Source of the DNA: Candidatus Poribacteria bacterium
GTDB taxonomy: Bacteria > Poribacteria > WGA-4E > PCPOR2b
NCBI GenBank assembly: GCA_022826645.1
Contig: JAJDUM010000102.1
Location: 1-64,000, forward strand
Length of the DNA stretch: 64,000 bases
Direction: 5' to 3'
Positions 26,683-35,933 of the stretch are shown in pieces (the stretch's first letter is position 1; every line of letters starts with the position of its first letter). Under the pieces are notes generated by a model. It made no database searches and was not told where the DNA came from. It saw nothing but the letters and a program-made list of their open reading frames with translations. The position numbers and the translations under genes were made by a program.

Positions 26683-28344
26683 ATGGTAGACGACAGCAGA
26701 GAAGAACACCGAATGATCATTTTTGGGAATGATAGTGACCCCGTCCAAGAACACTTAATTCGAGAAGACGGCGCAGACGGAGGGTTTTCTACACAAAACG
26801 GGATTTTAGAGCGGAAAATACACGCCGAATCCTATACAGTTACTCTGTATGCGCTGTTGAAAGATTACGGTTTGATCCCTGTTTTTCGGATTAAGCCGAG
26901 AATACGATTCCGCCGGTTTAACTACGATAACCAAGCGTCGAGCGCACCGCTTCGTTATAACTTAAATGACATTGTTGATTTTGCCGAAGTGAAACGCGGT
27001 ATTGAATCGGGTGAGCCTGTAGATAGTACGGTTCAGGAGGAGGTTTTCGGCGATGCCCCCACGCTCGGAGAAGTATCCGATGATCCTGCGTTACAGTTGG
27101 TTTCCCAGCGCGATCTGTTTTTGCGGAACCCGCCTTTTAAGACTAAGACAAAGGTCTTCGGTGGTGAGGACGGGGATGCGCACGGGATTCCAATCGGAAA
27201 ATTCCTCGACGCGCTAAACCATCCTGCACAAACCCAATCCATTTTTGAATCCTTTCCGCAGGGATCATCATTCGCTACGGATCTCTTGGAAGCGTTAGAA
27301 CCGTTCCATCACTTGGAATTTCAGTTTGGTGTCTACTCCCGATATGAAAGACGCGACTGTGTGCTAGCAGGTGATATCTCTAAAGCTGCGGGCGGGTACC
27401 GCACCACTTTCGATCCGTGGACAGTATTGGGATATATCCACTCTGATGGTCAGATGCAGCAGCTCCAAATCCTTGCCCACGAAAGAGGCACGCGGTGGGA
27501 GCATAAAATTATGATCGAGGATATGGAAGCGCCTACACTTGAGTTGATCTCTCAAAAGATACGCACATTACGCCAGGATAAGCTCATTGGTCGAGTTTTA
27601 TCCAAAAGTCAGACCGGCTTATCACTCTTGGCAAACACACAAGAGGCGCGGGTTAATGCGACAAATGATCTGTTTGTGGATTACGAGCTAAAGGTGGAAG
27701 TGCCCATTCCAAATGATCGGTACGCAGACATTGAATGCCGAAGAAGATTACGCAGCATTTTTAACTCGAACGGTCAGTACCAGCTCCATCCGCTCAATAA
27801 GGATATTATTGAAAGGCATCTCAACCTCGCGAAAGGCCTCAAGGGTGGCGTGATGTACACTTTGGATAACGTCTATTTGATGCAGGGCCCCGCTCCACAA
27901 AGGGTCAAAGCGGCGGATCTGTTCATCACAAGGACCCCGATTCGTGAAAGGGTCGTTATGCGGTCAGCAAGGGACCTGAGAGAACGGATGCCAACAAATG
28001 GATTTGAGAAGTGCTGGAATGAGTCCATTGATGAGGTAGGGTATACGATTGTCAACAACGCAAGTGGCAGATGCTATACCGTCAGTTACGGTAGGAGAAA
28101 AACTGGAAATATCCTTGATGGCAAGGTTACAGGGCAACCCTCAGAACATTATCTCTCGATCAAATATCTGGGGATTACTCCTGACCGTTACGGAGATTTT
28201 ATCTCTAAGACCTCCGCAGGTACTACAAGGAAAAAGAATGTTCCGCCGCGGGTGATGTTTGGTATGATGTCCACGAGGGAAGATAAAGTCATTCAAGAGA
28301 TGAAGAGCCTGCTAAGGCATCTTAGAAGTAAAGGATCGGTCTGA
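26683..28344 (+). CDS. Unrecognised 553-residue protein
   Basis: I do not recognise this family. The product is soluble, without signal peptide or membrane helix, and mixed alpha/beta. Arg/Lys-rich strands recur (IKPRIRFRRFNYD, YERRDCVLAGD, ADIECRRRLRSIF, YTVSYGRRKTGN), so a polyanion- or phosphate-binding surface such as a CYTH/VTC-like tunnel fold is conceivable but not shown. The body falls into two parts around residue 190 and a basic C-terminal tail (LRHLRSKGSV). GGGAGGG is 6 bases upstream of the ATG, the codon use matches its neighbours, and an extended -10 promoter precedes it, so it is a real gene transcribed on its own. Confidence 0.72.
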   Translation: MVDDSREEHRMIIFGNDSDPVQEHLIREDGADGGFSTQNGILERKIHAESYTVTLYALLKDYGLIPVFRIKPRIRFRRFNYDNQASSAPLRYNLNDIVDFAEVKRGIESGEPVDSTVQEEVFGDAPTLGEVSDDPALQLVSQRDLFLRNPPFKTKTKVFGGEDGDAHGIPIGKFLDALNHPAQTQSIFESFPQGSSFATDLLEALEPFHHLEFQFGVYSRYERRDCVLAGDISKAAGGYRTTFDPWTVLGYIHSDGQMQQLQILAHERGTRWEHKIMIEDMEAPTLELISQKIRTLRQDKLIGRVLSKSQTGLSLLANTQEARVNATNDLFVDYELKVEVPIPNDRYADIECRRRLRSIFNSNGQYQLHPLNKDIIERHLNLAKGLKGGVMYTLDNVYLMQGPAPQRVKAADLFITRTPIRERVVMRSARDLRERMPTNGFEKCWNESIDEVGYTIVNNASGRCYTVSYGRRKTGNILDGKVTGQPSEHYLSIKYLGITPDRYGDFISKTSAGTTRKKNVPPRVMFGMMSTREDKVIQEMKSLLRHLRSKGSV

Positions 28345-28403
28345 GATGACACTGACCTCCCCCAAAAGGTCAAGTCATTGTGCACATGGGAGCGGGCGAA
28401 CCG

Positions 28404-29522
28404 ATGATTGAGATTTGCGGAACAGGCCACATCTACCGGAACCCGAAGCCACATCTGCGCGCCCGACATGCGTGGCATCCAACGTTGGTGATTACTGATC
28501 AAAACGAGCTAATTGCCGCGTTTGACATTGGTGAGGCGGTTGAGAGCTTGGACTACCGGACTTACATCAGTCGCAGCCATGACGGTGGGCAGACTTGGGA
28601 CGCGCCTGTGCCGATCTTCCCTGATAATCTGATCCAACATCCGACGCGTCGCATCACGCACATCTCACGGCCGAGACGAACGTCCGACGGTCAACTGGTT
28701 GCATTCATCGCTCGCTTTTACCGTGACGATCCCGAACAGGGTATCTGGAATCCGGACACGACCGGCTTAGTTGAGATGGACTTGATGGTAGCGCGAAGTC
28801 CCGATGACGGCCGAACTTGGGAACAACCCCATCACATTTCGCCACCGCTCGTAGGGCAACCCTTTGAGGTCTGCCATAACATTGTCGAGTTAGCGGACAG
28901 CAGATGGTTGGCTCCGGTGTCATGCCTGCGGTGTTGGGATGGCGCAGCTCCCAACGGGCTGAAGGTTATCGGGATGGTTTCCGACGATCAAGGGGAGACC
29001 TGGTCCACCTACATGGACATCCTTGACGATTTCGCCAACGGGGTTATCCATTTTGAGCAATCGGTTGTGCAGTTAGCGGATGGGCGCCTACTCGCTGTCG
29101 GTTGGGCGTTCGATGAGCGTAGCGGCAAGACCAAAGCGGTCAACTATGCGGTTAGTAATGACGGCAAGACATTTTCAACCCCACCGCGTGCAACAGGCTT
29201 GAATGGGGAGACCAGTAAGCTCTTGGCGTTACCGGATGGACGTGTCGTTTGTGTCTACCGTGGTATTGATCCACCGGGTTTGTGCGGCACGATTGTCCAT
29301 CTTGACGGAGATGAATGGCGGCACGAGGAACCGCAGGTTCTATGGCAGGGTGACAGACTCACAAAGATGTTCGGGGAAGCGACCGCAACGGAAGAGCTGC
29401 GATCGCTGAAACTCGGCTGCCCTAACGTTGCGTTGTTGCCCGATGGCGATGTGCTGGTCGCGTTTTGGTGCCATGAGGATGAGGTCTACAACATCCGCTG
29501 GGTACGCCTTGCGGTCAGTTAA
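28404..29522 (+). CDS. Sialidase/BNR-repeat family protein
   Basis: About 372 residues of a sialidase-superfamily beta-propeller. Asp boxes: SHDGGQTW, SPDDGRTW, SDDQGETW and the degenerate SNDGKTF. An arginine-containing RNPKPHLRARHAWHP near the start could supply part of the arginine triad, but I cannot confirm a sialic-acid site. No signal peptide. In-frame starts at 28380 (GTG), 28386 and 28404 are possible; the last has GGGAG 11 bases upstream. Convergent with the Gfo/Idh/MocA gene. Distantly related to 6691-7887. Confidence 0.85.
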   Translation: MIEICGTGHIYRNPKPHLRARHAWHPTLVITDQNELIAAFDIGEAVESLDYRTYISRSHDGGQTWDAPVPIFPDNLIQHPTRRITHISRPRRTSDGQLVAFIARFYRDDPEQGIWNPDTTGLVEMDLMVARSPDDGRTWEQPHHISPPLVGQPFEVCHNIVELADSRWLAPVSCLRCWDGAAPNGLKVIGMVSDDQGETWSTYMDILDDFANGVIHFEQSVVQLADGRLLAVGWAFDERSGKTKAVNYAVSNDGKTFSTPPRATGLNGETSKLLALPDGRVVCVYRGIDPPGLCGTIVHLDGDEWRHEEPQVLWQGDRLTKMFGEATATEELRSLKLGCPNVALLPDGDVLVAFWCHEDEVYNIRWVRLAVS

Positions 29523-29600
29523 GCTTGGTAGGGTGCGCGATATACCGATCCTAACTACTGACCACTATAGGTTAGAAGCTGCCTCCTCCCACGACCTCCC

Positions 29601-30680
29601 TCACGAATATGACCGTCCCCCAGCATATATACCGTCAACAATCGCTTGATCCGTCCACATCTCCTGTGGCGTGATGAGCGGTGACGTTTTGCCGAGCGCA
29701 CAATCGATAAAATGAAGCGCTTCGGTGCGGGTTCGCACCCTCGGGTTATCTTCAAACGTGTCAGCGATGCCGGGCGCTACTTCCTCGGTCACATCTACAT
29801 AATCACCGTCCTGCCACGTCAATAACTGAAACGGCGACAATGAAGCGTAGCCCTCGGTCCCCCACACATCAACGCCATTATCCCTGGCTTTCGGGGGTGC
29901 CAACCACATACTTTCAACTGACAACGTAACATCATCGGCAAAGGTGACATAGCCGGACACCAGATCCTCGACATCGTAGGTATCTCGAACCGCTTCCAGA
30001 TCGGGAGGCAGTGTGGAGAGGTCGGCAAAACGTGCGCTCGCCCGACCTTCTACGGAGAGTAGGGGTGGGCAGCCGAGGAACCAAACCCCCAGATCCAGTG
30101 TATGCACACCGGTGCTGGCGAGGGAGCCGCCCCCGGATCGGGACTTGATGTAGTGTGGTCCCCAGACCGGGACGCTTCCCGCGTGTATCCAAGTGTGGGC
30201 AAAGCGGGGTGTTCCCAATCCTCCACTGCGGATGAATTTATGCGCCGCCTGTGCATCCTTCCGGAAGCGGAAATTATATCCAACCATCAGCATCCGGTCC
30301 GCCCCCTCCGCTGCTTGAAGCATTGCTTCTGCGTCGGCGAGTGAGGGGGCCATCGGTTTGGCTGCTAACACGTGGGCACCGCTATTAAGTGCGGCGATTG
30401 TCACGGTGGGGCGGATATCTGCCATTGTGCCAACCATGACCACATCGAGAGATTCTTTGTCAAACATCTCTTGGTAATCTGTGTGAGTTGCCGCGCGTGG
30501 TCGTTGGGGATGCGCCTCGAACAGCTCACATGCGACTGTTTCGGCGCGTTCTATATCGACATCGCACACCGCAGTCAGGTTGGCGTCTGGGTGGTCGACT
30601 ACGTTGTCTGAGTATGCGTGGCGCCCAAAGGAGCCGCAGCCGACGACACCGACGCGCAATGGACGAGAACCATTATTCAT
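29601..30680 (-). CDS. Gfo/Idh/MocA-family oxidoreductase
   Basis: 359-residue NAD(P)-dependent dehydrogenase. Rossmann motif VGVVGCGSFGRHAY at the N terminus. The catalytic-lysine signature reads AAKPMAPSLADAEAM where EKP is usual. STGVHTLDLGVWFLG holds the conserved His/Asp of the C-terminal domain. GAGGAGG is 4 bases before the ATG. It lies 89 bases downstream of the PhyH gene on the same strand and, with the malate/lactate dehydrogenase-like gene further upstream, forms a likely three-gene catabolic operon (32718 down to 29601). Substrate unknown. Confidence 0.88.
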   Translation of the reverse strand: MNNGSRPLRVGVVGCGSFGRHAYSDNVVDHPDANLTAVCDVDIERAETVACELFEAHPQRPRAATHTDYQEMFDKESLDVVMVGTMADIRPTVTIAALNSGAHVLAAKPMAPSLADAEAMLQAAEGADRMLMVGYNFRFRKDAQAAHKFIRSGGLGTPRFAHTWIHAGSVPVWGPHYIKSRSGGGSLASTGVHTLDLGVWFLGCPPLLSVEGRASARFADLSTLPPDLEAVRDTYDVEDLVSGYVTFADDVTLSVESMWLAPPKARDNGVDVWGTEGYASLSPFQLLTWQDGDYVDVTEEVAPGIADTFEDNPRVRTRTEALHFIDCALGKTSPLITPQEMWTDQAIVDGIYAGGRSYS

Positions 30681-30769
30681 GCTGCCTCCTCGCTGCCTCA
30701 GAATTTGGAAACTTGCACCAAACTCAGGGCTAGTAAAGATGATGGGTAGTACGAGATCTCTGTATGGTA

Positions 30770-31591
30770 CTATTGTTCGACCGAACCCGGCGCATCAAAG
30801 TAGCCGACCTCTGTCAGACGGTCAATCCAAGCTTGACGCGTTGAGCTGCGGTGCGGATTGGACATCCACTGTTTCGAGTATAGATACTGCCGTTTGGGAT
30901 TGAATGCCTTGACCCCGGCTTGGGCGTTACCTTCACCCTGTTTGCGAAGCGCTTCAAGTTCTTCGGGGTTCTTCGGGTTTGTATAATAGACAACCGTGCA
31001 CATCCGACGATCATTGCTGCCGCCATACGACGCGTGCCACATGCGAAGGTCAAACGCGACCACATCTCCCGGCTCAGAAGCGAGTGCGGCACACGGTACT
31101 TGCTCCAGCGGCAGTGACCGGACACCGTCGGCGAACTCGTCATCATTAGGGAGTCGATGCGTGCCGGGGATGACACGCAATGCCCCTGTGTTCCCGTCCA
31201 CCGGTTCTAAATAAAACGCAAACTTTACCCCGTATTGATGGATGGTGCCGGTATCGCGGTGCCAACGTGTGTCGCCGGTATAGCGGTTGGCATCTGTGCC
31301 GATACCGAGGACATCGTCGCCGTACAACTGTTTAGCAACGGTCAAGAATCGCGGATCTTCCATCAGGCTCGCAAAGAAAGGTGTGTCTTCATCCGTCATC
31401 GGCGTCCAATGGCGTTCTGTACCATCATACGGTCTGTGCGCGTATTGCTCTGCCATGGTAGTATCAAACTCTTTGCGGATCGTTGCGAGTTCATCGGTTG
31501 AGAATAACTGTTTCAGTACTGTGTAGCCAAACGTTTTGTAGAAATCGATTTGATCTTCAGTAAGCCCTACCGTGTCAGCGGTTTGAGTCAT
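30770..31591 (-). CDS. PhyH-family dioxygenase
   Basis: 273-residue PhyH-superfamily enzyme with a canonical iron site: HRD in TRWHRDTGT, distal His in MWHASYGG, and arginine in the following strand. ALRVIPGTHR is the conserved strand-turn. Start chosen at 31591, where GGAAGGAG stands 7 bases upstream; the open frame to 31723 overlaps the upstream gene and includes non-conserved sequence. It lies between a Ldh_2-type dehydrogenase and a Gfo/Idh/MocA dehydrogenase, all co-directional, suggesting stepwise oxidation of one unknown substrate. Confidence 0.9.
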   Translation of the reverse strand: MTQTADTVGLTEDQIDFYKTFGYTVLKQLFSTDELATIRKEFDTTMAEQYAHRPYDGTERHWTPMTDEDTPFFASLMEDPRFLTVAKQLYGDDVLGIGTDANRYTGDTRWHRDTGTIHQYGVKFAFYLEPVDGNTGALRVIPGTHRLPNDDEFADGVRSLPLEQVPCAALASEPGDVVAFDLRMWHASYGGSNDRRMCTVVYYTNPKNPEELEALRKQGEGNAQAGVKAFNPKRQYLYSKQWMSNPHRSSTRQAWIDRLTEVGYFDAPGSVEQ

Positions 31592-31671
31592 GTGCGTATC
31601 TCCTTCCCTATGTTCCTTTCTATAAGTGAGCAGGGAACGCAGATCTGCGTTCCATACAATCTGAGGTTTGC

Positions 31672-32718
31672 CTAGGGAACCTCCACACCTAACGATGTTG
31701 CTATCTCGGTGACAGACTGCCAAATATCTTCGGCAATCGGGATGCCATCACGTTGCCGGTTGGCGCGTGTTCGAGCCTCCGGATCGCCGGGCATCAGGAC
31801 CTCATCGAAGCCGGGTGCCGGTGGAATTGCCCGGACTCGGTGTCCCATTTCATCAGCGCGATCCGCATAATCTGAGAACGGCTGGAACAGATCCGCTTTG
31901 AAAGCGATAAATGTGACACCTTGGTGCCGCATAATTGGACCCCCATGTTTTGGATCAACAAAAGCATCCGCTCCTGTGAAGATTCGCCCAAGGAACTCTG
32001 TCGCCATCATCAAGGCGTAGCCCTTGTGTCCGCCGAACGGGACGTGCCCGCCTCCGTTAACGAAATCGTTCGCATCCGTGCTGGGATTCCCATCTTTGTC
32101 AACGATGCAGTTAGGTGGCAGCGGTTCTCCTCTGCGTTGCGCGTTGAGAACCTTGACGCCGGAAACTGCTGCTGTTGCAAAGTCGAACATCATTCGCGGT
32201 CCATCGCCGGAGGGAAACCCCATCGCTAATGGATTGGTATGGAGGACTGTTTCTCTGCCGCCGTAAGGAACGGTTGCCGGTTCTTCTTCGGAGTATCCGC
32301 CTGCCCAGACCATAGCAATCAGCCCTTCAGACGCTGCCATCTCCACATAGTGACCCAATCGACCGATATGGTCCGCTTGAACGAGTCCGACCACGGTGAT
32401 GTCATGCTCTTTTGCCTTTGTTATAGCGACCTTTATCGCGTATTTTGCCGCGACCTGACCGAACGTCCAATTCCCTGTCACTTGGGCACTTGTGGCTGTT
32501 TCGTGTAAGATCTCAGGGTGGGCTGTCGCCACAATCTCATCGGATTGGGAAGATTCTACGTACCGCGGCAAATGCCAGATGCCGTGCGTGTCAACACCGC
32601 TAAGATTTGCCAAAACCAAATGCTCCGCAACGTCCTCTGCGTTCTGTTCGTCGGCGCCTGCGGCTAATAAAGCGCTCTTGACCAGTTGATGAACTTCATC
32701 TGCTGTCTTGATTATCAT
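31672..32718 (-). CDS. Malate/L-lactate dehydrogenase family (Ldh_2)
   Basis: 348-residue member of the Ldh_2/YbiC/AllD family of NAD(P)-dependent 2-hydroxyacid (malate, sulfolactate, ureidoglycolate) dehydrogenases, distinct from the classical LDH fold. Characteristic stretches: LANLSGVDTHGIWHLPRYV with the catalytic His region, TNPLAMGFPSG, and GGHKGYALMMATEFL. Cytoplasmic. The ATG at 32718 has AGGAGG 6 bases upstream and is preferred to an ATG 15 bases earlier inside that site. First gene of the 32718-29601 unit. The precise hydroxyacid is not readable. Confidence 0.9.
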   Translation of the reverse strand: MIIKTADEVHQLVKSALLAAGADEQNAEDVAEHLVLANLSGVDTHGIWHLPRYVESSQSDEIVATAHPEILHETATSAQVTGNWTFGQVAAKYAIKVAITKAKEHDITVVGLVQADHIGRLGHYVEMAASEGLIAMVWAGGYSEEEPATVPYGGRETVLHTNPLAMGFPSGDGPRMMFDFATAAVSGVKVLNAQRRGEPLPPNCIVDKDGNPSTDANDFVNGGGHVPFGGHKGYALMMATEFLGRIFTGADAFVDPKHGGPIMRHQGVTFIAFKADLFQPFSDYADRADEMGHRVRAIPPAPGFDEVLMPGDPEARTRANRQRDGIPIAEDIWQSVTEIATSLGVEVP

Positions 32719-32791
32719 TGCGTCCTCCTGCATTGTACTATTTGGACTTCCAGATTACCGATTTTTGGGATGAGGCTTGTTCCATAAGTTA

Positions 32792-34297
32792 CTATAAGCT
32801 GTACAACGTTCCGTACTTTGACCGCAGGTAGTGGATATACGGTTCAATGCGTAACGGTCCTCCGGTAACGCGCTCAATGAGTTCAGGGGCGGTATATTTA
32901 CTGCCGTGCTGATAGATATTCTCCTTGAGCCAATCGTGCAAGGTGCCAAATTGCCCCGCCTCAATCTCGCTCGTAATCTCAGGGTGTGCCTCCAGAGCCG
33001 CCGCAAAGAACTGCGCTCCCAGAATATTACCCAACGTATAGCCCTGAAAACCGCCGCCAATCCCGCCAGCATACCAATGGACATCTTGCAGCACCCCATC
33101 ACGGTCGTCCGGTGGAACGATTCCAAAATCCGCTTGAAACCGCTCACGCCACGCCTCGGGGAGGTCTTTCACGGCAAGTTTCCCCTCAAGCAGATCGAGC
33201 TCAAAATCGAATCGAAGCATAACATGAAGATTGTAAGTCACCTCATCGGCGTCTGTACGGATTAGTGAGCGTTCCACTTTGTTAATTGCACGGTAAAAGG
33301 TATCTATCGGCACATCCCCAAGCTGATCTGGAAAGGTTGATTGGAGTTTCGGGTAGAAAAAGTTCCAGAAGCCCCGGCTGCGTCCAACGACGTTTTCCCA
33401 GAGACGCGATTGGCTTTCATGCACCCCTGATGAGGCGCCACCGTCGAGAGGCAGTCCTTCATAATCCGTGCAGGTGCCTTGTTCGTACAGGGCGTGTCCC
33501 GCTTCGTGGGTCATGCTGAACAGCCCTTCACTTAGGTCATCTTCCTTTGTGCGGATGGTGATGCGGACATCGCCAATCGAGAATTTTGTCATGAACGGGT
33601 GGTGGGTTTTATCCCGGCGGCCACGTTCAAAGTCATAGCCAAAGCGTTTAATAACGTCGTCGGCGAATTCCAATTGTTGTGCTTCTGGGAAGGTTTGGTG
33701 CAAGCAACTGTCGTCAGCCGTCGGTTGGGCGGTGATGGTTTGCATAATCGGCACGAGTTGTTCGCGGAGTTCAGCAAAAAGGGGGCGAACGGTCGAGGCT
33801 TTCATGCCTTCATCGGAGAAGTCGATAAGGGGATCGGCGATGTGTTCGTAGCCGGGAAAGAAATCTGCAAGTTGTCGGCTTAGATCTAAGTTCTTTTCGA
33901 GGTAGGGCTGCACAGCAGAGAAGTCGTTTTCCGGTCGCGCCTTCGTCCAGACCTGATACGATTCGGCTGCGTGGTTCTGGATCTCTGCCATGAACGAAGG
34001 GGGTACTTTTGTGGCTTTCTCGTATCCACGTCGTGTGGCACGAATCAGGCTGGCATCGTCGGAGTCGTAGGGCAGACTTTCCTCGTAAGGTTGTAAATCA
34101 TCAAGGAATTTTCCAATTTTTGGGTCGGTAAACTTTTCGTGTGCGAGACGACTTAGCGTTGCCAGTTGACGCCCCCGCGCTGCTGCACCGCCCGGCGGCA
34201 TGTAGGTGGTCTGATCCCAGTGCAGGATCGACGCTGCTGATCCCAAGTCGTTTATTTCCATCAAGTGTGTTTTGAGTTCTTGAAGTTTGGATTCCAA
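32792..34297 (-). CDS. Carboxypeptidase Taq (M32 metallopeptidase)
   Basis: 501-residue thermostable-carboxypeptidase-type M32 enzyme, cytoplasmic, releasing C-terminal residues from peptides. The zinc motif HEAGH (HExxH, about residue 264) is followed by the third ligand region GVHESQSRLWEN and by the M32 signatures IRTDADEVTYNLHVMLRF and ILGAQFFAAA. Length is normal. The start codon is TTG: AGGAGGAGG lies 6 bases before TTG at 34297, and the first ATG is some 13 codons in and lacks a site. Confidence 0.95.
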   Translation of the reverse strand: MESKLQELKTHLMEINDLGSAASILHWDQTTYMPPGGAAARGRQLATLSRLAHEKFTDPKIGKFLDDLQPYEESLPYDSDDASLIRATRRGYEKATKVPPSFMAEIQNHAAESYQVWTKARPENDFSAVQPYLEKNLDLSRQLADFFPGYEHIADPLIDFSDEGMKASTVRPLFAELREQLVPIMQTITAQPTADDSCLHQTFPEAQQLEFADDVIKRFGYDFERGRRDKTHHPFMTKFSIGDVRITIRTKEDDLSEGLFSMTHEAGHALYEQGTCTDYEGLPLDGGASSGVHESQSRLWENVVGRSRGFWNFFYPKLQSTFPDQLGDVPIDTFYRAINKVERSLIRTDADEVTYNLHVMLRFDFELDLLEGKLAVKDLPEAWRERFQADFGIVPPDDRDGVLQDVHWYAGGIGGGFQGYTLGNILGAQFFAAALEAHPEITSEIEAGQFGTLHDWLKENIYQHGSKYTAPELIERVTGGPLRIEPYIHYLRSKYGTLYSL

Positions 34298-34380
34298 GTG
34301 TGCCTCCTCCTATAAATAGAAAACGGAAAGACGGGAAAAAGAAATTAACGCCATGGCGCAAAGGCGCAAGCTTTTTTATT

Positions 34381-34400
34381 TAGGAGTTACGCAGTTGAGC
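34381..34400. repeat. Solo end of the MITE-like family
   Basis: TAGGAGTTACGCAGTTGAGC matches the left end of copy B (17002) for 16 bases. No matching body follows before the methyltransferase gene, so this is a remnant. Confidence 0.55.
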
Positions 34401-34421
34401 AAGTGGCAGTGCAAAACTATA

Positions 34422-35933
34422 TTATACGTTCAGTCCTAACAATTCCATCAAGTGTGTCATGGTCTTGTTGCCTTTTTTTCGGTTGCATGGTGGACATAGC
34501 AATTGTAGGTTACTGTCGACATCACCCCCACCTTTGGAGCGGGGGCTGATGTGGTCAACTTCAAAAATATCTATCGGCAACGCTCTGCCCACACTTTTGC
34601 CATCTTCACAAGGGGCGGCACACCTGCCATTCTGTTTTTGATACAATGTCTGCTTGATATTGGGGCTTCTTATCGCAGCATCGGCATCGGTGCGTTTGGG
34701 CGGACTTTTGCGGTGTATTACATCGGGCAATGGGCCGCCTTTCAAAAGGGCATCGTTATAGATTTCTTTGTGTAATCGCTTAATCACAAGGTCACTGGCT
34801 TTTTCTTCTATATCAATCCCTATCCACTGCCGATTTAGCTTCTCTGCCGCGATACAGGTGGTGGCACATCCGCAGAACGGGTCTAATATCATGTTCCCTT
34901 CGTTGCTGCTAGCTTTGATGATACGTTCTAGGAGTCTTAGAGGTTTTTGAGTAGGATATCCGGTCCATTCTTTGCCTTTATTGTAATTTGTGAAACCGGA
35001 AATGTCCGTGAATAGAGATTGAACCGGATTGCCGGTGTCTGCTGCAGCGTATCGCTTGAGTCCCGGCCAGCCCGAGCGTCCCTTTTGAGGATGGTGAATT
35101 AATCCTACAGAATCAAGGACATCTAATCGCTCATGAACTCCTTTTATGGATCTGTAGTTCGGAACGAGGTTGTCTTCAATCCATTTCGCATAAGTTCCCG
35201 TCAATGGGGCTGACCAAACGCGGCCTCTCGCGTTTATATCATATCCAGACCAACTCTGTGAACTTTCACCGCTACTAGAACCGTGAGATGGACCTGTCAG
35301 ATCAGCAGCTCTGTATCTACCCCGATCGTCCCGGAGGGGATAGGCCTTCTCGATTTCTTCTAGGGATTTCGGGACAGCAACGGCAGAACCATTCCAAGTT
35401 GCCTGTTCACCTCCGGAATAATACAACAATCGATCCGAGTTATTGCCGTATCTCTTCGGGTCATTGTGAGCAGTCGCTCTTTTCCACGCAATTTCATTGC
35501 GAAAGTTGTTTTTTCCAAACAGGCCATCCATAACGAGTTTGAGGTAATGGGAGGCAGTGGGGTCGCAGTGGAGGTAAATGCTCCCAGTTAGCTTGAGAAT
35601 GCGTTTCATTTCTATCAGTCGTATCGCCATGTAGGTGAGATATGCTTGCATACTCTCCCCACTGATATACCCTGCCGCGGTGATTGCTGCCCAGAGTGCT
35701 TTGTTCTCCGTCTCAAGGGTTTCTACCCACTCTTTTTTGATGTCGTCGAGGCTCCATGTGTCCGAAAATGCAGCACCGGCGGCTTGACTCCCTATCGGGG
35801 CAGCGTAGTTACGTTTTGAGTTGAACGGCGGGTCCAGATAGATTAAGTCTATCGTTTCATTGTTGATGCCACGCATTACTTGAAGGTTGTCATGGGTAAA
35901 CAATGTTCGGTTTTTCACGTTGAGGGCGGTCAT
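34422..35933 (-). CDS. DNA methyltransferase fused to HNH nuclease
   Basis: 503 residues. The N-terminal ~400 are an adenine-N6/cytosine-N4 DNA methyltransferase with catalytic motif IV DPPF at 34-37. Much later comes the AdoMet-binding motif I LDPFCGCATT followed by IGIDIEE; this order (IV before I) is the beta class. The last ~85 residues are an HNH endonuclease domain: CAAPC, EVDHISPRSKGG with the HNH His, and LLCPPCNRKKGN with the second CxxC of a structural zinc. A methylase and nuclease in one chain suggests a single-polypeptide restriction-modification enzyme; no specificity subunit or second endonuclease is adjacent. AGGAG precedes the ATG. Flanked by MITE-like remnants on both sides, compatible with horizontal arrival. 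Target sequence unknown. Confidence 0.88.
   Translation of the reverse strand: MTALNVKNRTLFTHDNLQVMRGINNETIDLIYLDPPFNSKRNYAAPIGSQAAGAAFSDTWSLDDIKKEWVETLETENKALWAAITAAGYISGESMQAYLTYMAIRLIEMKRILKLTGSIYLHCDPTASHYLKLVMDGLFGKNNFRNEIAWKRATAHNDPKRYGNNSDRLLYYSGGEQATWNGSAVAVPKSLEEIEKAYPLRDDRGRYRAADLTGPSHGSSSGESSQSWSGYDINARGRVWSAPLTGTYAKWIEDNLVPNYRSIKGVHERLDVLDSVGLIHHPQKGRSGWPGLKRYAAADTGNPVQSLFTDISGFTNYNKGKEWTGYPTQKPLRLLERIIKASSNEGNMILDPFCGCATTCIAAEKLNRQWIGIDIEEKASDLVIKRLHKEIYNDALLKGGPLPDVIHRKSPPKRTDADAAIRSPNIKQTLYQKQNGRCAAPCEDGKSVGRALPIDIFEVDHISPRSKGGGDVDSNLQLLCPPCNRKKGNKTMTHLMELLGLNV

Noticed and set aside
34381..34438. A short 58-bp complete MITE with both ends
   Set aside because: The apparent right end (GTTAGGACT on the minus strand) is coding sequence for the last residues of the methyltransferase-HNH protein, so the match is probably chance.
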